Below are positions 8,612 through 16,721 of a stretch of DNA of 64,000 nucleotides, in pieces. Below the pieces are notes generated by a model, which was not told the origin of the DNA, did not search any database, and worked only from the letters and a program-made list of their open reading frames with translations. The DNA is from Catenulispora sp. GP43 (GTDB taxonomy: Bacteria > Actinomycetota > Actinomycetes > Streptomycetales > Catenulisporaceae), in the NCBI RefSeq assembly GCF_041260665.1, contig NZ_JBGCCT010000002.1, positions 496,001-560,000 on the forward strand, in the 5' to 3' direction. Each line of letters starts with the position of its first letter. Positions within the stretch are counted from its first letter, which is position 1. The translations under genes and the position numbers were made by a program.

Positions 8612-9325
8612 TCAGGGCACCAGCGGCGCCTTGACCACCCGCTCCCCCGCCTCCCGGTCGCCGCTCCAGGCCAGCCCCGCGGCGTCCGTCCCGATCCGGC
8701 CCCACAGCATCAGCGCCAGGTCCGAGGCCGTTCCGGCGACCTCGGACGCCGGCTCGCCGGGCCCGTGGTCCCAGGAGCGGCCGACGTCCGTCGCGGTCAG
8801 CCGCAGCGCGGTCACGGGCTCGGCGGCCAGACCGCGCTGGATCATGCGCGGCGCGAACAGCTCGAACACCTCGGTGACCGCGTCGGCGGCGAAGGCCGGC
8901 TCGAACGGCTCGGCCGTGCCGAGGACGTCCTGCGCGTCCCAGCGGTGCATCCGCGTCTCGTGCGCCCGCCGGCGCTGCCAGAAGCCGACGGTCCGCGGCA
9001 TCAGGGCGCTGAAGGTCCAGGCCTCGTCCTCGGCGTCGCCGCACAGCGCGGTGGTGATCTGGTCGACCGTGCTCAGGTACCAGGTGTGCAGGGACGCCGG
9101 GTCGTGCGGCGCGGTGCGCTCCTGGTCGTTGCGGCCGTGGCCCTCCTGGACCGCCGTGGTGACCCACAGGTTGCCGTTGCCGAGGTGGTCGACCAGCTCG
9201 TAGAGGGTCCACGGCGCGCAGGAGGGCACCTGGCGGCCGAGGTCCTCCTTGGTCAGGCCGACCAGCAGCTCACCGAATGTGTCCAGCTCGGCGCGCAGGA
9301 CGCCGAAGAAGTCGAAATCACCCAT
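8612..9325 (-). CDS. Maleylpyruvate isomerase family mycothiol-dependent (DinB-like) protein
   Basis: A 237-aa protein of the actinobacterial mycothiol-dependent maleylpyruvate-isomerase/DinB-like superfamily. The metal-binding helix bundle is marked by PWTLYELVDHLGN (first His, about residue 47) and by RRAHETRMHRWDAQD, the usual second and third His ligands. The C-terminal domain (LRLTATDVGRSW, GTASDLALMLWGR) is the SCP2-like part seen in full-length members. Such proteins use mycothiol in thiol-transfer or isomerisation reactions; the substrate here cannot be told. I start at ATG 9325 (MGDFDFFGVLRAEL) because the open frame upstream is antisense-like Arg/Gly-rich sequence. Confidence 0.87.
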   Translation of the reverse strand: MGDFDFFGVLRAELDTFGELLVGLTKEDLGRQVPSCAPWTLYELVDHLGNGNLWVTTAVQEGHGRNDQERTAPHDPASLHTWYLSTVDQITTALCGDAEDEAWTFSALMPRTVGFWQRRRAHETRMHRWDAQDVLGTAEPFEPAFAADAVTEVFELFAPRMIQRGLAAEPVTALRLTATDVGRSWDHGPGEPASEVAGTASDLALMLWGRIGTDAAGLAWSGDREAGERVVKAPLVP

Positions 9326-9423
9326 GGGCCGGAACCTACCGGAGCGGCCCGCCCGCCGCGTCCGATGACCGCCAGGCGAGGGGGAGGCGGGAGGGAGGCG
9401 GGAGGGACCGCAGGAGGCAGCGG

Positions 9424-9852
9424 TCAGTCGAGCCGCTTGAACATGTGGACGTCCTCGTGGCCGCCGGGGATGCCGAGCGTGCGGCCGGTCTCGACGTAGC
9501 CGTGCCGCTGGTAGAACTCCGGGGCCTGGAACGTGAACGAGGACACCGCGACCCGGTCGCAGCCGCGCCGGCGGGCCTCGTCCTCGGCGGCCCGCAGGAT
9601 CTTCGAGCCCCAGCCGTCCTTGCGGGAGTCCCCGCGCACCCACAGCATGCTGATCCCGCACAGCCCGGCCCACGTCCAGGCGGTCAGGCCGCCGACGATC
9701 GCGCCGGCGTCGTCGGTCACCTTCACCGAGAAGACGTCCTGGTCGGCCTTGGTGGTGCCGGTCGCGGCGAAGTTGTACTCGTCCAGGCCGGCGTTCAGAG
9801 CCTCGGAGAGCTCCTGGTCGCGACCGCCGGTGGTCAGGGTGGTTTCGGTCAT
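9424..9852 (-). CDS. GNAT-family N-acetyltransferase
   Basis: A 142-aa acetyltransferase: IVGGLTAWTWAGLCGISMLWVR strands, then the acetyl-CoA loop as GDSRKDGWGSKILRAAEDEARRRGC, then FQAPEFYQRHGYVETGR, the typical motif B. In GNATs of this size this layout usually acts on small molecules or antibiotics. Its ATG overlaps the stop of the upstream response-regulator gene by 1 nt (TGATG at 9850-9854), so it is the last gene of a minus-strand run plsC - kinase - regulator - acetyltransferase. Substrate is unknown. Confidence 0.9.
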   Translation of the reverse strand: MTETTLTTGGRDQELSEALNAGLDEYNFAATGTTKADQDVFSVKVTDDAGAIVGGLTAWTWAGLCGISMLWVRGDSRKDGWGSKILRAAEDEARRRGCDRVAVSSFTFQAPEFYQRHGYVETGRTLGIPGGHEDVHMFKRLD

Positions 9853-10556
9853 CAGTCGTCCTCGTCGAGCCCTTGGGCGATGGCGTAACGCACCAACTCG
9901 ACACGGTTGTGCAGTTGGAGCTTGTTGAGCGTGTTCTGAACGTGGTTCTGCACAGTCCGGTGCGAGAGCACCAGACGGTCGGCGATCTGCTTGTAGGACA
10001 GTCCCTTGGCCACCAGCCGCAGGACCTCGGTCTCGCGGTCGGTGAGGCGCGGGGCGTCCGCGCCGGCCCCGGCGCCGGAGCCCGGCGGCGTGATCGCCAG
10101 CTTGCGGAACTCGCCGAGCACCAGCCCGGCCAGGCCGGGGGTGAACACCGGGTCGCCGACCGCGATGCGCTCCACGGCCGCCAGCAGTTCCTCGCGGCTG
10201 GCGGACTTCACCAGGTAGCCGATCGCGCCGGCCTTCACGGCCTGGAGCACGTCCTGCTGCTCGCCGGAGGCCGAGAGGACCAGCACCTTGACGTCCGGGT
10301 CGGCGGCGACCAGGCGGGCCGTGACCTCGGCGCCGGACAGCCGGGGCATCTGCATGTCCAGCACCACGACCTGCGGGCGCGCGGCCGTCCCGCGCCGCAC
10401 CGCCTCCTCGCCGTCCCCCGCCGTGGCCACCACGTCGTACCCGGCCTCGGCGAGGTCGCGGGCCACCGCGTCGCGCCACATCGGGTGATCGTCGGCGACC
10501 ATGACCCTGACCTGAGTGTTCACGCTGCCCGACCCTACCGAGGGCTGCCCACTCAT
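9852..10556 (-). CDS. NarL/LuxR-family response regulator
   Basis: A 234-aa regulator with receiver domain VRVMVADDHPMWRDAV, phospho-acceptor Asp67 in VVVLDMQMPRLSG, conserved Lys in GYLVKSASREELL, and a C-terminal LuxR helix-turn-helix LTDRETEVLRLVAKGLSYKQ followed by VLSHRTVQNHVQ. I start at ATG 10556 because GGAAGG stands about 8 nt upstream; an internal GTG at 10523 (VNTQVRVMV) is an alternative. It follows the kinase gene by 19 nt and is translationally coupled to the acetyltransferase behind it. It probably serves the adjacent membrane kinase. Confidence 0.94.
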   Translation of the reverse strand: MSGQPSVGSGSVNTQVRVMVADDHPMWRDAVARDLAEAGYDVVATAGDGEEAVRRGTAARPQVVVLDMQMPRLSGAEVTARLVAADPDVKVLVLSASGEQQDVLQAVKAGAIGYLVKSASREELLAAVERIAVGDPVFTPGLAGLVLGEFRKLAITPPGSGAGAGADAPRLTDRETEVLRLVAKGLSYKQIADRLVLSHRTVQNHVQNTLNKLQLHNRVELVRYAIAQGLDEDD

Positions 10557-10575
10557 CGCACCATCCTTCCCCGGC

Positions 10576-11988
10576 TCACCGCAGGGCCTTACGCAGGGCC
10601 GACACCGACGGGGCGGCGCCGCGCGGGACCGGCGCGCGGGGCACGCGCATCTCGACCTCGGTGCCCTGACCGGGGATGGAGACCACCTCGACGGTGCCTC
10701 CGACGTCCGCCAGCCGGCCCTGGATGGAGTGCGCGACGCCAAGGCGGCCGGCCCGGCGCGCCTCCTCCAGGCGGCCCTCGGGGATCCCGGGGCCGTCGTC
10801 CCGGACGGTCACGATGACGCCGTCGCCCTCGTCCTCGACCAGGATCCAGGCGCGGGCCCCGAGGCCGTCGGCGCCGGGGCCGCCGTGCGCGCGGACGTTG
10901 TCCAGCGCGGCCGCGGCCGCCGCGGCCACCTCGCGCGCCACCGGGCTGGGCAGCGGCACCGGCGCCCCGGGCCCGGCGAGCGTCACCCGCGGCCCGGTCA
11001 GCCGCCCGAGCAGGGCGCACAGGTCCAGGTCGACGGGATCGACGGGGTCGGCGCCGTCGGCCCCGGCCTCCTGCTCGACCTCGTGCCAGCTGTTCACCAG
11101 CGCGCGCAGCGCCAGCTCCTGCTCCCCGGCCATCCGGCCCAGGTCCCGGCCCGCGCCGCCGATCTCCGCGCCGCGCCGCTGGACCAGGGCCAGCACCTGC
11201 AGCACGCCGTCGTGGATGTCGCGGGCCAGGCGCTGGCGCTCGCGGGTGGCGGCCTCCAGACGCTGGGCCCGCACCAGGGTGAGCTCGGCGGCGCGGCCGA
11301 GCTCGGTGACGTAGCCGATGGCCGCGCCGGTCAGCACCATCAGCACGATGTTGTGGATCGAGTCCGCGCTCAGCGCGCCGCGCTCCAGCAGGTCCGCGCC
11401 GCCCATCAGGACCGCCGCCCCCACGCCGCCGCGCCAGCCCAGCGCGATGGCCGCGGCGATCACCGGGGCCGAGGACCAGATGGTGGGCAGGGTCAGGGCG
11501 CCGGCCTGGATCCGCGCCTGGGTGTCGACCAGGTCGGTGCTCAGCACCGAGGCGGCGCCGACGGCGAGGTCGGCCGCGAGGAAGGACAGCAGCGCGCGCC
11601 GGGGCGTGGTGGTGCGGTGGTAGACGATGCCGGTCCAGGCGGTCCACACGGCCATGGTGAACAGGATCGCGATCGCCGGGCCGATGCGCGCGTAGTGGTT
11701 GTAGGCGGCTGCGAAGCGGGCTATGGCGTAGAGCAGGGCCAGGGAGCGGAAGAAGCCGAGCGCGCGCCACAGGGCGATGTCGACGGCCGAGCGCTGATCG
11801 GGCGCCGAGGCCGCGTGCCGGGCCGACCGGGTGTTCCGCGCGGCCGGTACCACGGCCGACTCGGCGGTATCGGCGAACGCGCCCACTGCCGCACCGGCAG
11901 TCTCGACGACGGGACCGGCAGCCTCCACGGCCCCCTGGACGACCGGCGACGGCAGCGCCGCGGCCGACGGCTCCCCCGGCCCGCTCAT
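10576..11988 (-). CDS. Membrane sensor histidine kinase (MacS/DegS-like)
   Basis: A 470-aa kinase. After about 70 disordered Ala-rich residues come five or six hydrophobic segments (about 75-225, such as IGPAIAILFTMAVWTAWTG and IVLMVLTGAAIGYV), then the HisKA_3 helix RQRLARDIHDGVLQVLA with phospho-His 259, and an HATPase domain with LDNVRAHG and DDGPGIPEGRL. The start at 11988 overlaps the plsC stop by 4 nt (ATGA), so kinase and lipid acyltransferase are coupled, which may mean that the system senses membrane lipid state. A longer frame reading upstream is out of frame with plsC and is a shadow. Confidence 0.92.
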   Translation of the reverse strand: MSGPGEPSAAALPSPVVQGAVEAAGPVVETAGAAVGAFADTAESAVVPAARNTRSARHAASAPDQRSAVDIALWRALGFFRSLALLYAIARFAAAYNHYARIGPAIAILFTMAVWTAWTGIVYHRTTTPRRALLSFLAADLAVGAASVLSTDLVDTQARIQAGALTLPTIWSSAPVIAAAIALGWRGGVGAAVLMGGADLLERGALSADSIHNIVLMVLTGAAIGYVTELGRAAELTLVRAQRLEAATRERQRLARDIHDGVLQVLALVQRRGAEIGGAGRDLGRMAGEQELALRALVNSWHEVEQEAGADGADPVDPVDLDLCALLGRLTGPRVTLAGPGAPVPLPSPVAREVAAAAAAALDNVRAHGGPGADGLGARAWILVEDEGDGVIVTVRDDGPGIPEGRLEEARRAGRLGVAHSIQGRLADVGGTVEVVSIPGQGTEVEMRVPRAPVPRGAAPSVSALRKALR

Positions 11989-12839
11989 TGCCGCCGGGCG
12001 TCCTCGTCGGCCTCCTGCTGCCGCTGCTCCTCGATCGCGGCGCGGCGCTCCTCGGCGGCGGCCTTCTTCGCCTCGGCCCGCTGCTCGGCACGCTCGGCGG
12101 CCTTCTCGGCGGTCAGGATCTTCTTGGCGTCGGTGGCGTACATGTCGACGTACTCCTGGCCGGACAGGTCCATGAGCGCGTACATGATCTCGTCGGTGAT
12201 GGACCGCAGGATGTAGCGGTCGTCCACGGCGCCGGGGACCTCGCGGTAGCGGGAGAAGTCCAGCGGCTCGCCGAACCGGACGCCGACCCGCTTGATCTTC
12301 GGCATCACCTGGCCGGTGGGCTGGATCTCGTAGGTGCCGACCATCGCGCAGGGCACGACCGGGATGCCGGACTCCAGCGCGATGCGCGCGATGCCGGTGC
12401 GGCCCTTGTACAGGCGGCCGTCGGGCGAGCGGGTCCCCTCCGGGTACAGGCCCAGGGCCTTGCCCTCGGACAGGATGCGCAGCGCGGTCCGCAGCGCCGG
12501 GTCGGCGGCCTTGCCGCTGGAGCGGTCGATCGGCACCGAGCGCACGCCGCGGAAGAAGGCCGCGGTCAGCCGCCCCTTGAAGCCCTTGCCGGTGAAGTAG
12601 TCGCTCTTGGCCAGGAAGTACACCGGCCGCGGGACCATCAGCGGCATGAAGAAGGAGTCGGAGAAGGACAGGTGGTTGCTGGCCAGGATCACCGGACCCT
12701 CGGCCGGGATGTTCTCCAGGCCCTTGGCCCACGGCCGGAAGAGCACCCGGAGAAGCGGCCCCAGGAAGATCACCTTGAGCAAGCCGTAGAACAACCGTCT
12801 GCCTCTCCGTAGGGCGGTATGCGCGTACAGTGACTCCAT
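11985..12839 (-). CDS. plsC: 1-acyl-sn-glycerol-3-phosphate acyltransferase (PlsC family)
   Basis: A 284-aa acyltransferase that would make phosphatidic acid from lysophosphatidic acid at the membrane. Motif I is NHLSFSDSFF (HxxxxD, about residues 56-61), motif III YPEGTRSPDGRLYKGRTG, and motif IV IPVVPCAMVGT. The C-terminal 45 residues are a highly charged Glu/Lys/Arg/Ala coiled coil (EKAAERAEQRAEAKKAAAEE), an extension beyond the catalytic fold. ATG 12839 is the start, 89 nt from the divergent esterase. Its last codons overlap the kinase start. Actinomycetes carry several PlsC-like enzymes, so the exact acyl acceptor is not certain. Confidence 0.92.
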   Translation of the reverse strand: MESLYAHTALRRGRRLFYGLLKVIFLGPLLRVLFRPWAKGLENIPAEGPVILASNHLSFSDSFFMPLMVPRPVYFLAKSDYFTGKGFKGRLTAAFFRGVRSVPIDRSSGKAADPALRTALRILSEGKALGLYPEGTRSPDGRLYKGRTGIARIALESGIPVVPCAMVGTYEIQPTGQVMPKIKRVGVRFGEPLDFSRYREVPGAVDDRYILRSITDEIMYALMDLSGQEYVDMYATDAKKILTAEKAAERAEQRAEAKKAAAEERRAAIEEQRQQEADEDARRQ

Positions 12840-12928
12840 ACCGGCAACGCGCGGGGTCTTCTTCGGTTTTCCGAAGCGAACACTACTGCGTGCGGCGTCG
12901 CTGTACTCCCCCCGTCCGCCGTGGAACG

Positions 12929-13711
12929 ATGGTGACCATGACCGCGCCCGTGCTCCCCGGTGCCGAACCCTTCTCGCACGATTCCGAGCCCGCCGGCCCG
13001 CGCGTAGGCGTGCTGCTGTGCCACGGCTTCACCGGCTCCCCGCAGTCCCTGCGACCGTGGGCCGATCACCTGGTCCAGGCCGGTTTCGGGGTGCGTCTGC
13101 CCCGACTGCCCGGCCACGGCACCCACTGGCGCGACATGCAGGTCACCACCTGGGACGACTGGTACGCCGAGGTGGACCGGGCCTTCCACGAGCTGCGGGC
13201 CGGCTACGAGCAGGTGTTCGTGATGGGCCTGTCGATGGGCGGCACCCTCACCCTGCGCCTGGCCGAGCGGCACGGGGCCGAGGTGGCCGGGATCGTGCTG
13301 GTCAACGCCTCGGTGAAGCCGGACAAGGCGGTCCTGAAGGCGGTGCCGGTGCTCAAGCACCTGGTGCCCAGCGTCGCCGGCATCGGCAACGCGATCAACA
13401 AGCAGGGCGTCAGCGAACTGGCTTACGACCGGGTGCCGCTCAAGGCCCTGGACTCCTTCGCCGGCGGCTGGCGCACCGTGGCGGCCGACCTGCCGAAGGT
13501 CACGCAGCCGACCCTGCTGTTCCGGTCCACCGCGGACCCGGTCGTGCACCCGTCGAACAGCGCCGTGATCCTGTCCCGCATCTCCTCCACGGACGTGACC
13601 GAGCAGGTGCTGGAGAAGAGCTCGCACGTGGCCACCCTGGACCACGACGCCGAGCAGATCTTTGCCGGAAGCGTGGAATTCGTCCGGCGGGTCGCCGGGT
13701 TGGGGAATTGA
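12929..13711 (+). CDS. Alpha/beta-fold carboxylesterase / monoacylglycerol-lipase-like hydrolase
   Basis: A 260-aa Est30-like esterase. Visible elements are VLLCHGFTGSPQSLRPWADH (oxyanion region), RLPRLPGHGTHWRDM, the nucleophile elbow GLSMGG (about residue 98), a catalytic Asp in FRSTADPVVHP, and the catalytic His in KSSHVATLDHD near the C-terminus. It should hydrolyse short-chain or monoacyl esters in the cytosol. Two ATG codons compete (12929 MVTMTAP, 12938 MTAP); a weak GTGGA lies just upstream of the first. It lies divergent from plsC and 1 nt before the next small gene, suggesting a lipid-turnover neighbourhood. Confidence 0.9.
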   Translation: MVTMTAPVLPGAEPFSHDSEPAGPRVGVLLCHGFTGSPQSLRPWADHLVQAGFGVRLPRLPGHGTHWRDMQVTTWDDWYAEVDRAFHELRAGYEQVFVMGLSMGGTLTLRLAERHGAEVAGIVLVNASVKPDKAVLKAVPVLKHLVPSVAGIGNAINKQGVSELAYDRVPLKALDSFAGGWRTVAADLPKVTQPTLLFRSTADPVVHPSNSAVILSRISSTDVTEQVLEKSSHVATLDHDAEQIFAGSVEFVRRVAGLGN

Positions 13712-13712
13712 T

Positions 13713-14453
13713 GTGAGCACCGCCAGCGAACAGCCGGGTCCCGGCCTGCCCGAGGAACCCGTCGAGTCCATGGAGCCGGTCATGGAGCCGGCCGACGGGC
13801 CCGCCGAGGAGGTGGCGGCCGCCGCGGGGGCGGCCTCCGACCTCGCCGGGGACCTTGCCGCAGACCTTGCCGCAGACCTTGCCGCAGACCTCGCCGCCGA
13901 CCCGGCCGGGGACGCGCCCGAGCCGTCAGCACAGTCCGGAGCGCCCGAGCCGGCCCAGCAGGAGCCGGGCGAGCACGCCGGCCACCCCGAGACCGAGGAA
14001 GAGCGCATCGCCCGCGAGCGGGTGGAGTTCGACAAGCTGGTCGCCGCCTTCCACGGCGAGTCGGCCCCGGACCCGCAGCCGAACCGCCCGGGCCCCGGCC
14101 CCAGCCCGCGCAAGATCGTCCGCTACCCGGTTCTGGACCCGCGCCCGGAGTGGCCCTCGGAGATCCTGGAGCCGACCGACGAGACCACCGCGGACCCGCT
14201 GGACCACGTCGAGCACTACGAGCAGCCCGACCCGCCGCTGCCGCAGGTCGCCGCCGCCACCCTGGCGTCCTGGACGATGCTACTCGGCGGCGTCGGCTTC
14301 CTGGTGCTGCACACGCTGCTGCAATGGCAGACGCCGGAGTACCTGGGCTGGCTGGCGGTCATCGGCGTGTTCGGCGGCATCATCACCCTGGTGATGCGGA
14401 TGAAGCCGGACCGCGACGAGTACGACGATCCGGACAACGGCGCGGTGGTCTGA
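13713..14453 (+). CDS. DUF308-like small membrane protein with acidic repeat N-terminus, function unknown
   Basis: A 246-aa protein starting at GTG 13713, one nucleotide after the esterase stop. Residues 1-170 are low-complexity Pro/Glu/Ala, including a Asp-Leu-Ala-Ala repeat encoded by five 12-bp DNA units (13839-13898) and the charged helix EEERIARERVEFDKLVAAFHGE. Two membrane helices follow: ATLASWTMLLGGVGFLVLHTLL and LGWLAVIGVFGGIITLVMRM, ending in an acidic tail. Proteins with this helix pair and tail occur beside esterases in other actinomycetes, but I know of no assigned role. The domain label is tentative. Confidence 0.7.
   Translation: MSTASEQPGPGLPEEPVESMEPVMEPADGPAEEVAAAAGAASDLAGDLAADLAADLAADLAADPAGDAPEPSAQSGAPEPAQQEPGEHAGHPETEEERIARERVEFDKLVAAFHGESAPDPQPNRPGPGPSPRKIVRYPVLDPRPEWPSEILEPTDETTADPLDHVEHYEQPDPPLPQVAAATLASWTMLLGGVGFLVLHTLLQWQTPEYLGWLAVIGVFGGIITLVMRMKPDRDEYDDPDNGAVV
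13839..13898. repeat. Five 12-bp tandem units (gaccttgccgca) in a membrane-protein gene
   Basis: Units of gacctNgccNNN repeat five times; the central three are identical (gaccttgccgca). They encode Asp-Leu-Ala-Ala repeats in frame. Confidence 0.9.
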
Positions 14454-15161
14454 TCAGATCCGCAGCACCGCCAGCACCGGCAGGTGGTCGGTGGCCAGCG
14501 CGGTGTCGGCGGGGCTGACCAGGTCCGTGGGCACCCCCGCGCGCTCCACCTGGATGTCCCTGGAGACGAACACCGCGTCAAGCCGCTGATACGGGTTCTT
14601 GCCCGTGGAGGTGAACTCCGCCCCGAAAGGCGCGAGCATCCACGCGTCGGCCAAGCGGTCGGTGATGATGTTCCATTCGACGCTGCCGGGGTGGCTGTTG
14701 AAGTCCCCGGCCAGGATCAGCGGCTTGGTCTGGTTGCGCTCCGCGAACCCCTCGAGATGTCCCAGGACCTCTCCGGCCTGGTAGACGCGCTGTTCCAGGT
14801 TCATGCTCAGGTGGGTCCCGGCGACGGTGAACCGGCCGCCGCCGATCTTGAGCGCGGCGAGCGCCAGGCCCCGCAGGTGGTAGCCCCTGCGGTGCTCCAG
14901 GTAGAGCACCTCGGTGTCTTCCACCGTGACGTTCGGCCCGGCCAGCAGGAGGTTGCCGGACGCATCGGCGCCGCCGGCCACCACCTTCAGGCCGAACGAC
15001 GCCGCCATCGTCCGGGCAGCACGCCGCCAGCCGAAGAAACGCGGCGACTCCTGGACGCACACAACGTCGGGAGCGCATGAGCGCACGACGCGTGCGAGGG
15101 CTGCGCGGTCGTCTCGTAAGGACCGCACGTTGTAAGTGAGTACCCGTATCGTCTCCTCCAT
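14454..15161 (-). CDS. Endonuclease/exonuclease/phosphatase (EEP) family protein
   Basis: A 235-aa metal-dependent phosphoesterase fold. Diagnostic strands are IRVLTYNVRSL (metal-site Asn), DVVCVQE (Glu metal ligand), AGTHLSMN, LILAGDFNSHPGS (catalytic Asp and Asn), LDAVFVSRDI and the final ATDHLPVLAVL (Asp-His pair). Members act as nucleases or sphingomyelinase/phosphatase-like enzymes; the substrate here is unknown. The frame opens with a GTG at 15173, but ATG 15161 (MEETIRVLTYN) fits the fold better. Both possible starts lie inside a perfect 18-bp inverted repeat. It converges on the membrane-protein gene with no gap (stops at 14453/14454). Confidence 0.9.
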   Translation of the reverse strand: MEETIRVLTYNVRSLRDDRAALARVVRSCAPDVVCVQESPRFFGWRRAARTMAASFGLKVVAGGADASGNLLLAGPNVTVEDTEVLYLEHRRGYHLRGLALAALKIGGGRFTVAGTHLSMNLEQRVYQAGEVLGHLEGFAERNQTKPLILAGDFNSHPGSVEWNIITDRLADAWMLAPFGAEFTSTGKNPYQRLDAVFVSRDIQVERAGVPTDLVSPADTALATDHLPVLAVLRI

Positions 15162-15198
15162 AGCGATCACCACGCTAAGCGGTGATCGCTATGGAGGA
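15154..15198. promoter_or_regulatory. Perfect 18-bp inverted repeat over the start of the EEP gene
   Basis: Arms tcctccatagcgatcacc (15154-15171) and its exact complement (15181-15198) enclose the 9-nt loop acgctaagc. The left arm includes the ATG at 15161 and first codons of the EEP gene. It could be an operator, a hairpin that hides the start, or the terminator of glkA, which lies upstream on the same strand. Confidence 0.75.
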
Positions 15199-15207
15199 AA
15201 GTGGTGA

Positions 15208-15287
15208 GGCCCGGGTGAGATCCAGACTTCCCGTATGAGATTCAGCCTTCCCGTATGAGATCCAGACTTCCCGTACGAGGTTCAGAC
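15208..15287. repeat. Four degenerate 20-bp direct repeats starting at the glkA stop codon
   Basis: On the minus strand the unit GTCTGAACCTCGTACGGGAA contains the glkA stop (TGA). Three more copies follow head to tail: GTCTGGATCTCATACGGGAA, GGCTGAATCTCATACGGGAA and a partial GTCTGGATCTCAC. Together they span 15208-15287. Confidence 0.9.
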
Positions 15288-16220
15288 CCGAGCGAGGTCC
15301 GCCGCGCCGATCAGACCGGCGTCCGGCCCCAGCGTCGCGGTCAGCACCTGCGCGTACGGCCGGTGCCCCTTGCCGGCCAGCTTGCGCCGGTAGGCCTCGG
15401 CGGCCGGGGCGCGCAGCAGGTCGCCGGCCTCCGAGACGCCGCCGGCCAGTACGAAGGCGCTGGGGTCCAGCAGCGCGGCGATGTCGGACATGCCCTGGCC
15501 GAGCCAGTCGGCGATCTCGTTGAAGGCCGCCAGCGCGATGGTGTCGCCGTTGCGGGCCGCCTCGGTGACGTGCGCGCCCTGGATGCCCTCGACGGTGCCG
15601 TCGCCGAGCCCGAGCAGCTCCTTGGCCCGCCCCGGGGCCGCGGCGGCGCGCTCGCGGGCGGCGCGGACCAGGGCGTTGCCGGAGGCGTACTGCTCGAAGC
15701 AGCCGCGGTTGCCGCAGCCGCAGGGACGGCCGTCGGGGACCACGCGGTAGTGGCCGGGCTCGCCGCCGATGCCGAAGCGGCCGCGGTACAGCGAGCCGCC
15801 GAGGATCAGGCCGCCGCCGATGCCGGTGCCGACCGTTATCACCACGACGTCGTCGTGGCCGGCCGCGGCGCCGAACTTCGCCTCGCCCCAGGCCGCGGCG
15901 TTGGCGTCGTTCTCCACGACCACCGGCAGGCCGATGCGCTCCTCGATGCGGTTCTTCAGGGGCTCGTTCACCCAGGAGACGTTGGGGGCGAACAGCACGG
16001 TGGCGCGGTCGGCGTCGATGAAGCCGGCGGCGCCCAGGCCCACGGCACCGACCTCGTGGTCCCCGCGGACCTTGCGCACCGCCTCGGCGATGGCGTCGGC
16101 AGTCTGGTCGGAGTCCTCCGGAGTGGAGACCTTGACCGAGTCGAGGATCTTCCCCTTCTCGTCGACCACGCCGGCCAGGATCTTCGTGCCGCCGATGTCT
16201 ACGCCGATGGTGAGAGTCAT
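15282..16220 (-). CDS. glkA: ROK-family glucose kinase
   Basis: A 312-aa cytosolic kinase that makes glucose 6-phosphate and in Streptomyces mediates glucose repression. It has the ATP-binding opening TIGVDIGGTKILAGVVD, VENDANAAAWGE (catalytic Asp), TVGTGIGGGLI, the ROK signature GGEPGHYRVVPDGRPCGCGN with the zinc-binding CGCGNRGC cysteines, and FVLAGGVSEAG. Length and motifs match S. coelicolor GlkA. Its ATG overlaps the stop of the DUF5304-like gene by 1 nt (TAATG), so the two are coupled. Its stop codon is the first unit of a 20-bp tandem repeat array. Confidence 0.96.
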   Translation of the reverse strand: MTLTIGVDIGGTKILAGVVDEKGKILDSVKVSTPEDSDQTADAIAEAVRKVRGDHEVGAVGLGAAGFIDADRATVLFAPNVSWVNEPLKNRIEERIGLPVVVENDANAAAWGEAKFGAAAGHDDVVVITVGTGIGGGLILGGSLYRGRFGIGGEPGHYRVVPDGRPCGCGNRGCFEQYASGNALVRAARERAAAAPGRAKELLGLGDGTVEGIQGAHVTEAARNGDTIALAAFNEIADWLGQGMSDIAALLDPSAFVLAGGVSEAGDLLRAPAAEAYRRKLAGKGHRPYAQVLTATLGPDAGLIGAADLARV

Positions 16221-16705
16221 TAGTCCCTGTTCTTCTGTTCGGACGGATCGATCCGGTCCACCCGTTCGACGGTGATCTTCTCCTGCTGTCCTGCCTTGTC
16301 GCCGCCGGGACCGGAATCCCGCCAGGACTGCTCGGAGCCGCGCACCGCCGACCGGAACGCCGCGGCCACCTCGCGGCCGGCGGCGCCGAGGTGGCGCGCC
16401 ACCTCAGGGTACGACTGGACCGCCGGGGCCACGACGCGCGCCTCGAGGGCCGACCAGAGCTTGCGCGCCTCATCGGCGAGCGTCCCGAGATCCTCGCGCA
16501 CGCCGGTGGGCCCTGTCGAGCCGGGACCGGGCGGTGTCCGTTCCTCGGAAGCCCGCGCGGCGCGGCCGGCCGGGCCGGCGTCCGCGTTGTCCGCTTCGGG
16601 GGCCTTGTCGCCCTGAACTGCGCCGTCGTCGCCGGTGTCCGGGGCGGCGGCGGGGCGAGGCGGGATGTCCTCGAAGGGGATGTCGTCTTTCTGGTTATCG
16701 CTCAC
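16220..16705 (-). CDS. DUF5304-like protein upstream of glkA (SCO2127-like)
   Basis: A 161-aa acidic protein. After a disordered N-terminal half (VSDNQKDDIPFEDIPPRP, then Ala/Gly/Pro-rich) a helical region follows: LGTLADEARKLWSALEARVV and YPEVARHLGAAGREVAAAFR. Its position directly before glkA matches Streptomyces SCO2127, a small protein reported to influence glucose kinase and catabolite repression; equivalence is inferred from synteny and composition. GTG 16705 is preferred because GGGAGG lies 9 nt upstream and just behind the previous gene's stop (16722). The ATG at 16750 would overlap that gene. Confidence 0.75.
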   Translation of the reverse strand: MSDNQKDDIPFEDIPPRPAAAPDTGDDGAVQGDKAPEADNADAGPAGRAARASEERTPPGPGSTGPTGVREDLGTLADEARKLWSALEARVVAPAVQSYPEVARHLGAAGREVAAAFRSAVRGSEQSWRDSGPGGDKAGQQEKITVERVDRIDPSEQKNRD

Positions 16706-16721
16706 GGCTGGATCCCTCCCG

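Noticed and set aside
15208-15287. CRISPR-like repeat array behind glkA
   Set aside because: The 20-bp units are head to tail without spacers and include a stop codon; no cas genes are near.
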